The notes under the pieces: model-generated
Databases searched by the model: none
Seen by the model: the letters and a program-made list of their open reading frames with translations, nothing else
Told to the model about the DNA's origin: nothing
NCBI GenBank assembly: GCA_949987565.1
Contig: OX465102.1
Coordinates: 19,417,493 to 19,481,492, forward strand
Source of the DNA: Luidia sarsii
Lineage: Eukaryota > Echinodermata > Asteroidea > Paxillosida > Luidiidae
Direction: 5' to 3'
Length of the DNA stretch: 64,000 nucleotides
Translations under genes and position numbers: made by a program
Part shown: piece after piece, positions 47,345-57,800 of the stretch
Position numbering within the stretch: position 1 is the first letter of the stretch
How the letters are laid out: each line of letters starts with the position of its first letter

Positions 47345-47925
47345 TTGCGCAGGCAACAATGCACACAGTGTCCTGTGCATCGCGCCGCGAGCTCGCGACG
47401 CGCGCCGAGCCCGTCATCCAGTCAGTAAGGGGGGAAAAACTCAGATTTCTCCAAAACCGCCCTCTCAATGTTGTAACAAAAAATAAGTTTTGGTGCTTGA
47501 TTATAGAAACATGTTCTGTGTAATTTTCATGGCTGAACTCCATCCAGTTTTCGAGAAAAAAACGAAAGAATTCACGAACTGCCGTGGTTTGCCATAGGTT
47601 TGTGCGATAAACACGGCCAATGTTTGTCATCCATACCCATGATGCTTTGCGAATGTCGAAAAGGTTTATTAAAATTACACAGAAAATGTGTCTACAATCA
47701 AGCACCAAAACTTATTTTTTGTTACAACATTGAGAGGGCGGTTTTGGAGAAATCTTACTTTTTTCCCCCCTTACTGACTGGATGACGGGCTCGGCACGCG
47801 TCGCGAGCTAGCGGCGCAGTGTACAGGACGGTGTGTGCATTGTTGCCTGTGCGCGCTGAGCCCGTCATCCAGTCAGTAAGGGGGTAAAAACAAAGATTTC
47901 TCCAAAACCAATTCAATCGCGATCC
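47345..47925. mobile_element. foldback element with ~190-bp arms plus a third end
   Basis: The left arm (from TTGCGCAGGCAACAATGCAC at about 47345, through GCCCGTCATCCAGTCAGTAA and CTCCAAAACCGCCCTCTCAA, to about 47515) is mirrored by the right arm (about 47690-47856, ending GCATTGTTGCCTGTGCGC). A further direct copy of GCCCGTCATCCAGTCAGTAA starts at 47860 and breaks off at about 47920. The loop has no coding content. It is a foldback or MITE-type element with a nested or tandem partial copy. Confidence 0.8.
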
Positions 47926-47929
47926 ACTT

Positions 47930-48820
47930 TTTGATTTTTTCTAGTGGGAATGCACCATATACAAGACCGGTAAACCGGTTTACCGCTTATTTTTTCAATC
48001 CGGCAAACTGGTTGGCGAATTCTCTGGTAACTCCCACGGCTACTTAAAATTGTACAAATGATAAAAACGCAGGTGTCCCCAACCTGACGATACCCGCTAT
48101 GTGTGTCCGTTTTGTATGGATTTCTATTTTGACACTCGATCGTGCTGCATGGCGGCAGTCATAGCATGGCAGTATTTGTAACTATCAAACATGATGGTGC
48201 ATCGACATCTCAAGTGTTAGGGGGTAATTAAGCTATATGAATCAGGGTAGGCCCTATTCATAGTCTAGATGGGCAAGGGAAAGTTTGACCGTGGGACAAT
48301 TTGAATCAGGACAGATCGATCGCACAAGAGACTCCATCTCTGCCATTGTGAAGCAGGGCGTGCTGAGTGGAATATTCTCGGTTTGCGAAACTTTAGCATG
48401 AACTTATTATGATAATCCTGGATATACTAACATTACCTTTGTTCACGTCTTGGTCCAAGTTACACAGACTTATATCATGTTTATCTCATATTCATATTTT
48501 GGAAATGATCAGTCATATTCAAAAATTTTGGCATATTCTTTTTCAGTGAAACATTTCTATGGACCTTATCATCACAAATTAAAACCAAACTAGGTGTGAT
48601 GAGAAATCATGTAACTTGACCACTGGAACTCAGTTAATTATAAGTAGGCATGTACTTGATTAAGAAAGAGGATTAAGAGATGCCCTTCGGCCCTTGGTCT
48701 ATGTCTTTTTTTTTAAATTAAAACCACAAAAATACTGGAACTTTTTCTTCCTCAGTGAAGTGCGGTCTCATACAGATTTTTTTGCTTATGTGATCTGAGA
48801 TATATTGGCTTCACCTGCCG
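47930..48820. other. no gene seen
   Basis: AT-rich sequence with no recognised frames, repeats or splice pairs. Confidence 0.35.
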
Positions 48821-48837
48821 CTTTTCAATATGACATA

Positions 48838-49620
48838 GATATTTCTGGCAAGTATGTGCACTTTTTTGCACACACAGGACTTGAGAACACGGATAAGATC
48901 TCACCGCAGAATTTAACCTCTACAAGCATGACAAGAGGCTGGATCATGGTGTGTCCTGGGTGTTCACCCGAAAGTAAAAAGTTGTTCAGCCATTGTATTG
49001 GTAAGTTTTTCATATCATAAAATAACGACATGTACATTGCTAAGTTTAGGATTTTTAACAAATTCGCCAAACAAATTACCACAAGGGAAACTGACTGAAT
49101 CAATTTAAAAGGCTCACGGAAGTAAAGAGTAAAAATATCTGAAGAATTTGAAGAATTTTTATGGTAAAAAAAACTTTGTAAGTATTCTGCAACACATTTC
49201 CATGTCCCTAAAAAAACTTGTATGATGTCACCCGACCTGCAGAACTTTGGGGGAAATTTACAAGTCTTCCACCAAGATCTTCCCCATCGTTGTGACCATC
49301 GCTCTGAAATAAAAGGATCCTGAAGGAGGACTTGTGAATTTCCTCACAGTTATGCAGTTGAAGTCAAAATATTTTTAGGGATGTGGAAATCCTTTGATGA
49401 AAAACACTTAAAAAGCTCTTTATTTCATTAAAATGGAAAATAATCAATTTAATATTGATTTATAAACATTTAAAAACTATAATCTTCCAATACTCTGTAT
49501 TTTTACTCTTTATTTCCAGGAACCTTTAAGACATTCATTGAACAGAGTGAACAGAGAAGAGTTGTTTGGAAAGGGATTCAAACCAGCGACCTCCAGAATA
49601 CATGTACCGTACCTGGTCTT
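48838..49620 (+). CDS. two exons of an unrecognised gene
   Basis: The first exon has an uncertain start (open from 48805; a TTTTCAATATGACATAG acceptor at 48838 is possible). It reads ISGKYVHFFAHTGLENTDKI, then MTRGWIMVCPGCSPESKKLF, and ends in phase 1 at 49000 before GTAAGT. The second exon starts at 49520 after TTTCCAG in matching phase, reading GTFKTFIEQSEQRRVVWKG, and runs into SINE sequence with a stop near 49620. Phase agreement and a CxxC support real exons, but the 3' end is captured by a SINE. It may be a fragment duplicated from elsewhere. Confidence 0.4.
49365..49516 (+). repeat. repeat shared with 55838-55985
   Basis: The AT-rich sequence AAATGGAAAATAATCAAT and following text to a TGTATTTTT-CTCTTT block is nearly the same as that at 55895-55980. 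Both copies end just before a splice acceptor: the exon at 49520 here and the SET exon at 56045 there. Confidence 0.65.
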
Positions 49621-50160
49621 ACCATCTGAGCTACCAGCTGTATGTCCTGGAGGTCAGTGGTTCCAATCCCACTCGTCAACTTTTCTTTGTTCATTCCTCG
49701 TTGTCTTCGAGTTAATCCAGTTAGTTTCGCTTGTGGTTATTTGTTGAACATATTGATGAGACCTGCATGGGATGCCCCATGTACTGTATTTTGGGTTGAA
49801 ACATTGATAATGCTACACATATCTTGAAGTGATATGTGGGATATAGTATGTGAGTGGTTTCATGGTTCCTCACCGTTAAATAAAGACAGATCTTTTTCCA
49901 GTCAAAGTTTTCTTTGCCATTTTCGGAGATTGTTCACAAAAATTCCCAGTCAGTTTGTCTTTCATTTCTTTGAACAGATCTTTTTAGTTGACTTTAGAGG
50001 GATACCACCAACGTAGGGCTGGATAGTCAGTTGGTAGAGCGCCTATACGGTATTATGGAGGTCGCTGGCTCGAATCCTACTCCAGTCAACTTTTCTTTGT
50101 TCACTCCTCAATGTCTTATAATTAATCCAGTCAGTTTCTCCTAGGGTTATTTGTAGAGTT
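49570..50160. mobile_element. tRNA-derived SINE copies in both orientations
   Basis: On the minus strand, TGGTAGCTCAGATGGTA (49620-49636) and GGTTTGAATCC (49574-49584) are good A- and B-boxes. On the plus strand, AGTCAGTTGGTAGAGC (50025-50040) and GGCTCGAATCC (50067-50077) form a second pair, and GGTTCCAATCC at 49659 is a B-box without an A-box. Two plus-strand copies share a roughly 95-bp tail starting GTCAACTTTTCTTTGTTCA. The cloverleaf pairing is poor, so I call SINEs and not functional tRNA genes. Confidence 0.65.
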
Positions 50161-50164
50161 AGGT

Positions 50165-51100
50165 TAGATTTGAATGAAATGTCAGCCAAGTATTGCAGGC
50201 ACCATTGCATTCTTTTATCTATTTTAGTACTATTTATTTATTTATTTATATATTTGTTTCACTTTTTATCTCGATACAGGACACCGACTTTCAAGATTTG
50301 ATGTTGTGTCCAGGCCGGGGCTTTGCAGATGTGTTTTCCTACTCAGCCTTATTCCTGATCCAATTCATGTCTAGGGTTCATTTTTTTCAAATTGTATTTT
50401 AAAGTTTGAAGCTTTGGGCCAGATGAAGTAATATAGTGCTTTGAAAGTAGATTTGCAATAACCCATTTTTTAGCTGTTTGGAATTTTGCAATTTAACAGG
50501 TGTTTGTGATCATTTGTATACTCTCTTGTGTGCATAATTTGCAGCTAGTTTGCTTTAAAACATATCCTGTGTAGCATACCGTGAACATACAAAAATCCTC
50601 CATCACTATCCATTTGTATTATTAAGATAAACACTTCATTCACTTCCCAAAAAAATGTTTCAATCTTTATTTTTTCTTTCATGGCTTCATTTTAAGATCC
50701 TCTTGTTAGAAAAAAACTTGTGTATAAAACAGTTGTACAAAGAATGCACCCATGGCCGGTTAAGGGAAAACTGGAAAAGTTAATTCACGTGTCCCCATTA
50801 ATAGGATGTACTACATTCATAGTTTCCCCTTGGGTGAAAATGAATGAACATAAAATTAATTTGGGAAAAAAAGGGAATATAAGGCTGCCATTTTGCAAGT
50901 TGCAAATTCTCAAAACCCCGTAATATCTGTCCCTCAGGTAGAGACCATTGGCTTTCAAAGCTAGCATTGTTCTCATGTTACATCAAATATTACATAAATT
51001 GAATACATGTACCTAATAACTGACTTCTCTCAGGTTTAGCTTAAGTCCACATTCATATCTCTTTTCAGCAGTGGCTATTGTTAAACTCATTGTAGGTGAC
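50165..51100. other. no gene seen
   Basis: AT-rich, with a TTTA/TTTATA-rich tract near 50230. Open frames are unrecognised. Confidence 0.35.
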
Positions 51101-51172
51101 ATGATCAATCGGAGAAGAAAAAATCCCTCTCAATTTGTTTTTGAAAATTTGAAAGAATTACTTGCTTACTTG

Positions 51173-52130
51173 TCTGATGCTTTGAAATAAATTTGCAGCA
51201 ATGCATACAAGGCAAAATAAACAAGTCCACTGTTGTATGTATACAAGTCCACTGTTGTACTATACAGGTCCACTTTTGCATGTCTCTACTGCTAGTTGTA
51301 GCCATGTGATCTTGTAGTCAAAATAAGATCTTCGAAAATAACTCCCAATGCATGTTTTACACTTTCACATGATTTCTTGCTTTCTTCACTCATGTTATGA
51401 TTCAGAAAACAATATGGTTGACCATGGAGATGGGTTGACACTAACAAAATTAGGAATTCCACTTTTGTATGTTTAGACAAACAAGTCCATGTTCACGTAT
51501 TTAATCTGCTGCTCGTATTCTGCTGACTGTATCTATGTATGATTTAAAGGAGTAGGCCCTATCCCTTACTTAAATAAAAAAATATGGAAGTCCACTGTTG
51601 TATAGTTAATCATGATGGTCCATGCCTTCAGAGATTGAAGGCCCAGGTGCATCACATTTTCTTTTCTTTCATTATTCATTTATTTATTGTAAACCAGGAC
51701 CTAGGTTCGTTGTCTGATACTTCGGAATAAACTTGCAGCAATGCATACAAGGCAAAATAAACAAGTCCACTGTTGTATGTATACAAGTCCACTGTTGCAT
51801 GTATACAACTACAAGTCCACTGTTGCATGTATACAGGTCCACTGCTGTATGTATACCGGTAACTGTTGTATGTATACCGGTAACTGTTGTATGTATGTAT
51901 AGAAGTGCACTGCTGTATGTACATACAGGTCCACTGTTGTATGTATAACTGTTGCATGTATATAAGTCCACCATTGTATGTATGCAAGTCCACTGCTGTA
52001 TGTATACAGGTCCACTGTTGTATTTACAAGTATAACTGTACGCATATAAGTCTACTGCAGTGTAGTACATGTACAGTGTATGCATAAAGGCCACTGTTGT
52101 ATGTATACAAGTCAACGCTTGCATGTCTGC
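51173..52130. repeat. minisatellite of AAGTCCACTGTTGTATGTATAC units
   Basis: Units of about 20-24 bp around TCCACTGTTGTATGTATAC recur some 15-20 times from 51765 to 52130, with a short outlier array at 51215-51285. Each array is preceded by the same leader (GCAGCAATGCATACAAGGCA at 51196 and 51736), showing that the leader plus first units was duplicated. Cys/Thr/Tyr-rich frames on both strands are artefacts of the repeat. Confidence 0.85.
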
Positions 52131-52879
52131 CCTGCTAATTCTCATAATAACAGTGTTAGTCAAAAAACAGTCCATGTAAATAACTCGACTTTCCAAGGCA
52201 CATTGGATAACTTGACACATCGCTTTGTTTTGTTTTGTTCTGGTTTGTTTTACATTTTTTGTTTTTGCTTTCTGCCCTCCATTGATATGCAAATACAAAG
52301 CAATTCCTTTCTCAATTTGCTGCTGATGTCAATGTTCGCTTGTTTCTGTCCAGGTATCGTTCATGTTTCTTTGTGTACTAAATGAAAAAGTCCTCAATTT
52401 AAAAAAAATATGTTCCAGGCTAATTGATGTATTTTCTACGTACACTATTTTAAGCCAAGAAAATATTTTTTTAATTTTCATCAGGGAATTTGAGTTGAAA
52501 GCTTGTTTAATCTGGCCTATCTGAGAGAAACCTTGATATTCGTTTACAAGGGCCCTGAACTGGAAAATAAGTGAGTCCACGTTTGGATCGTTCTGGCAAT
52601 GTTTCCACATTATTTTTTGCACGTTTATACATGTTCGTGTTTCGTAGACACCTGCAATCGTGGACTTTTACAAAAGTGCACACCATGAAATCGAAGACGC
52701 ACGGGAAACTTGGGCGTCGACGGTTGTCAAGCCTTCATTGTAAAAATGAAAGGAAAAATTTGTATTCCCTGTTCAACGAGGGCGCTTCTTTATTTTCCTT
52801 TTTTTTAGCAGAGGCTATAGGTTCATAAAAAAGTAATAATAAATAAATAAACCGCATTGGTTTGGCGCCTTCATTCGGT

Positions 52880-52946
52880 AGTCTGGTTCGCTCCCGGCCC
52901 GACATGACGGGCGTTAGCCGGAGATTCTTGACCTGGGAGCCAGACT
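52880..52946. repeat. inverted repeat AGTCTGG...CCAGACT
   Basis: AGTCTGG and CTCCCGG on the left pair with CCTGGGAGCCAGACT on the right, with a GC-rich spacer. It is a roughly 67-bp hairpin, possibly a MITE end or tiny foldback. Confidence 0.6.
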
Positions 52947-53250
52947 AGCAGGCGGCCGGCCCGCGCGCGCACAGGGGAGGGATGGCGACCGCGATTAGGC
53001 GGTGGATCTACTGCTTTTGAGATGTGTGATCATCCAATCAATCTGTTAACAAACTTTAAGAAGTAAAGTTTTGGCAGAGGTGAGTACATTACTCATTTCA
53101 TCATGTTCAAGATTACGTTTCAATTTTCCATTTTGATTTTGGTTTTCTGGACAAGAATCGGGTTGAGGCTTGGCCTAAAATTGCGCCAGTGCACAGAACA
53201 GCTAGCTGTTGTGTTTAAGGCCCAGTGTGCATTGTGGGACCGTTTATATC

Positions 53251-53515
53251 GAGACATTGGCCCTTTCCAAAAACACAGCTCCGGCTCCGGCTTCGTCTCT
53301 GTTATCAAAAAGCTGAAAATACAAGTTTGGGTTCTTTGTTGAGCTGAAGTTCGAGAGCCTTGTTAAGAATAGAGTTTTTCTCAAACCGGAGCCAAAGGCC
53401 AGCCGTTTTAGTTCATGCCCTGTACTTGAAAATAGATTTAGCCTAATGAATGAGGGAGAAGCCGGAGCCGAAGCCGGAGCCGGAGCCGGAGCCGAGGTTT
53501 GGAAAATGTCGATGC
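53251..53515. mobile_element. short element with GGAGCC-rich inverted ends
   Basis: The left end GACATTGGCCCTTTCCAAA followed by CTCCGGCTCCGGCTTCG is mirrored on the right by (GGAGCC)n, GAGGTTTGGAAAATGTC. About 265 bp in total. The hexamer repeat expands at 53460-53493. Ala/Pro frames are artefacts. Confidence 0.6.
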
Positions 53516-54232
53516 ATTTAGTCAGTGTATAATACTGCATGTTGAATAGTACTACCAGCGTAATAATGTTTTCGGTTTGCTCATAATTTAGACTGAAAAT
53601 GGCGTGGCGTACACATTGTGAACACAGCGAAAGGCTGGATGCAGTACAGTGTTACATCCGCAGCTTAATAATTGCAGTAACGGCACTGTTCATCTGGGTG
53701 ATTTTTTTGACATTTTTTAATTTTCTGGAGGCATTTTTGTAGGCCTGGGGCTTACATCTAGTACATAGGCCCCTAGTATGTATATCAAATTGGCCCTAGG
53801 GCCTATGCCTAACTTACATGTAGTTGGCAATGGCATGAGTCTCTATAGACTAGACCAATGCCAAGGCAATGTGCACCATCATCTCCTAAATACGCAGGCC
53901 TACAGGTTAGTACATTTTAATCTGATCCAACTCAATCACAGAGGACTTCTATTTTTGTATAATAAACAGTGTAGGCCCCCTATCTGGTCAATCTAGATCA
54001 TGTAGGCCTACATGATGTAAAAATCACAGGGGCCAATTTCATACAATTACTTGAGCTGCTTATCACAAAAATTTGCTTAAGCACAAAAATACTTGCCTGG
54101 TAAAATTAGGTTGCATGTTTGTTATGTTAATTTTAAAGCAAACAACAGTTAGGCCTAAGAGTCACATGGAATATAAAGCGCATGAAATTATGGCTGTTGA
54201 CCTGATTATTATTAATAAAAGCAACTTGTTTT

Positions 54233-54467
54233 GGGCCAATTTCATAGAGCTGCTTAAAATTTGCTTATGCACAAAAACAAATTGCTTTGTAAGGGCTACC
54301 AGCCAAACTTCCATGTGATTAATATTATCTGTGACTGGTATTTAGCTGTTGTTTGATAAGCATAACAATCACTGTTGAATTTTGGCTGGAAACCCACTTT
54401 TACTAAGCAAGAATTTTTGTGCTTATGCAAATTTTTGTGCTATATGCAGCTTAATAAATTTGACCCC
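54233..54467. mobile_element. MITE with GGGCCAATTTCATA-type inverted ends
   Basis: The left end GGGCCAATTTCATAGAGCTG, then TTTGCTTATGCACAAAAA, is mirrored by GCTTATGCAAATTTTTGTGC and GCAGCTTAATAAATTTGACCC on the right. A partial relative lies just upstream at about 54030-54110 (GGGGCCAATTTCATACAATT) and a more distant one at 57368. Confidence 0.65.
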
Positions 54468-54881
54468 TGCTTGAGCATTTGGGAAGCCTGTGCCTATCTG
54501 TTCCTATAATCAATGGTTATAATTATTTTGTGAACTAAAGTGGTTGAATCCTGTATTTATGTGTGTTACTAATTTACATTCGGTCGGACGGAAAACTTTT
54601 TGCACAATGGGATCTTATGGACATTACCCTGACATTATATCATCATGTTCAAAACTAAAATAGTGTTTAACACTTAATTCATTTTAGTGCTTTGTGTGAT
54701 CATTGGACTGAGTGCTTTTATATGCCACTAATTTTCTGGGGTAGACCTATGAGGTGTGCCTACACATAAAAGGCAAGTTTATAATGGCCTGATAGAATTG
54801 GTGAATTATCTTAAAAATTTCTCACTTTTTATGACCATATTTTTTTTATTAAAATGATGCCGTTTCGTTGTTTGTTACAGC

Positions 54882-57800
54882 ATGATACGTACTAGGCGGA
54901 GCAGGAGAGTTTCTCCTCTAATTGAGGCAGAAAAGTTCTGCCAGAGTAAAACAGACCCAAGTGGATTTGAAAAACGCCACATAAATGACGCGATAGGTAA
55001 GATGTTCAAATTTAATTTCAGAATTAGGATATGTTTTCCTTTTTGCAAGTCTCAAAAATGCGTTGCAGTCCCGAGGTTGGCACCTGTGTGAGGTGATTAT
55101 AAACATAGTCGCAGATGTTGTTCAAACTTTTATTTTGTCAACCAAGTCATGAGAAAAAGTAGTGAAAAAATCACACTATTCATAACATCGACTTTTGGGG
55201 GGGGGGGTGATTACATCAATCCAAATCAGCAGGATAGTTTGTGAATCCAATTTTCTTGATGATGACAGCATTTCAGAATAAACATTTCACAGGAAGATTG
55301 GTATATCGACATTGTCTACAATTCTTTCATACTGAAAATGAAGTTATTTGGGTCACTGATAACCAATTCTCAACCAGAAAAGGTGATAAATCCTGGTTGC
55401 AGCATGTAATATTTAAATTGCTTTTCACACATTAGGCCTACCAAATTTTGCTGTTTTTATTTGATGCCTATTGTTATAAACATGCACATGGATGTAAATG
55501 TTGATATGTAATATTAAAATAGTAATCATTATACTTTTTGATAGTGGCCCATGCCAAAAACTATGCCAACTGTGATTACTCTTGGTACATTGTTCATTAA
55601 TGTAGTGCTGCTTTGGTTTCAATAATAGAAGCTTAAAATAGGAGCACAACCAATTGAAAAATCGTTCAATGATGGGGGCTTCTGCATAGTGTTGGTTGTA
55701 CAATAACAAAGTTGGAATCTTCAGATTTATTCACTGAAATTAATATGCATGGTCTACACAGCTATTGAATTATATATTCCTTCCTATTATATCAATGGTA
55801 ATAAGCCCAAACAGAAATGTTCATATACATCATATGAGGTTTTTAGGGGCAGGGAAATTTGATGTAAAAATGTTAAATTCCTTTTGTTTCTCATTTAAAT
55901 GGAAAATAATCAATCTAATACTGATTAATTAACATTCAAAAGACTAGATTCTTCCAATTCTGTGTATTTTTGCTCTCTTTTTCGGTGGACCTGTTACCTC
56001 TATTGTAAACCAGGCCTTAAAATCATTGTTTTTATTCTTTCCAGGATATGGTGTTTTCACAACCAGAGACTTCGAGAAAGGCAGCTTTCTGTTGCAATAT
56101 CGGGGTCAGGTGTCAATCTCTTCGACAGAAGCATCACAAGATGAGGAGGATGACACATATGCATTCCATTTCAAATATAACAAGAACAATTACAGGTGGG
56201 CTGACAATAGTGAGCTGCACATGGCAGTCACATGGAAAGAGTAGTTGCAAAAGAAATGTTTTATGCTAAATACATTGTGTACTGGATTTTATCTACATAT
56301 TTCTCCTAGGTTTGTACAGTTTTGTACAATAATACTTATGAATAAATATGTTCAGGTTTGTTAATCATTGTTTACATACTTCTGTCATACATGAGTTGTT
56401 CATCTAAGGATTTTTGCAAAAAATTTGCAAGCCTGTAGTTGCCCAGCCTTTTCATCTGCCTAAAAAAATGCAACTGGGAAGTAGTTTTCACCTCTTCGGT
56501 ATTTCATCTCAAATCTTTAAATGTGCTAGCTTGCAAAGACGGGTATTCCATTCTATATCGGAAGCTTAATTCAGGTTTGCATATGGGTTGATGCTTCGCA
56601 TTGTTTCTGGCTATCCTCATCCCAACTCTATTCATACTGTCCATTGACCACTATTGTAGGGACTGTTTTTCTCTGGTTTCAGTTATGTGTAGCTCCACCT
56701 TAGCTAGTCATGGCCTAGTGGCAGGAGAATCTCATACAAAATTGTGGTCACCCTGAAACAAATTATAAAATACATTAAAAAATATGTAAATCCATTTCAC
56801 TGCTCGCGGGGAAATGTGAATTTGCTAGGGAATTGCATAATACATGGGTGTAGAATTAAAAAAAAAGAAGTGAAAACTAAGTCAAAATAATCCCAAGAAT
56901 TTATACGCATATTGTTGGAATGTTTTGTTGGAATTGTTGGGAACTCCATTCAAAAATTAACAATTTACCAATTGCAATTGGTATTTTTTTTGTAGAATTG
57001 ATGCTTCAAAGGACAACTGCCTTGCAAAATACATCAATGATGAGCACAGGCACCCGAACTGCAGAATGAAGAGACACATTATCAACAACACCCCCCACCT
57101 TTGTCTTTTTGCTCTTATTGACATCAAAAAAGACACAGAATTAAGATATGACTACGGGCAAGATGAATATCCTTGGCGCAAGGTAAAAACTTGTTTTTCT
57201 TCTTTCTAAATCACCATAGTTAGTGATAAACATGCTGTCCAACTCACCTTTCCTTGACAATGTGGTGCATTTATCTGGATCAATTAGCAAAATATGATGA
57301 TACTTACAATTAACATGTATTTATCACATTGCTGCGCAACCCTTTTCTCGCTTAATCCACACACTGCAGGGGCCAACTTCATAAAGCACTAAGATTGTAA
57401 CTAGATTATAACTTTGAGTTGCCAAATCACCATGGTGATTTGTATTGTGATGTCACACATTGCTAAGTAATTACGATAAATTGACAATTTGTGAAATCAA
57501 CCACTGACAAATTTCAGGTGGACCTGTGATCAATCGTAACTCAGCTTACGATTGATATCCAATTATTATCCGCAGTGTTTTTGTAATTTATGATAGCGCA
57601 GCGATGCATTGTGTGATTAATTGTAAGGTATGGTGATCGAGTTTTGGCCACTGAACACATCAGGTATTATTACATAAGGTACATGTACACAAAATACCAG
57701 TTTAATCAAAGCACATCCTTTCACATATTGTATTTTACCAGCTTACTGCTATGCAAGTTGCAATCATTTCAAATTTGTTATTGTAGGCCACATAAGAAAA

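Noticed and set aside
50015..50088. Functional tRNA gene
   Set aside because: The A- and B-boxes are present, but the acceptor and anticodon arms pair poorly and the tail is shared with another copy, so a SINE is more likely.
51676..52298. Thr/Cys/Tyr-rich 204-codon frame on the minus strand
   Set aside because: It is generated by the minisatellite units and has no splice or motif support.
53244..53540. Ala/Pro-rich protein on the minus strand
   Set aside because: It arises from the GGAGCC hexamer repeat inside a small inverted-repeat element.
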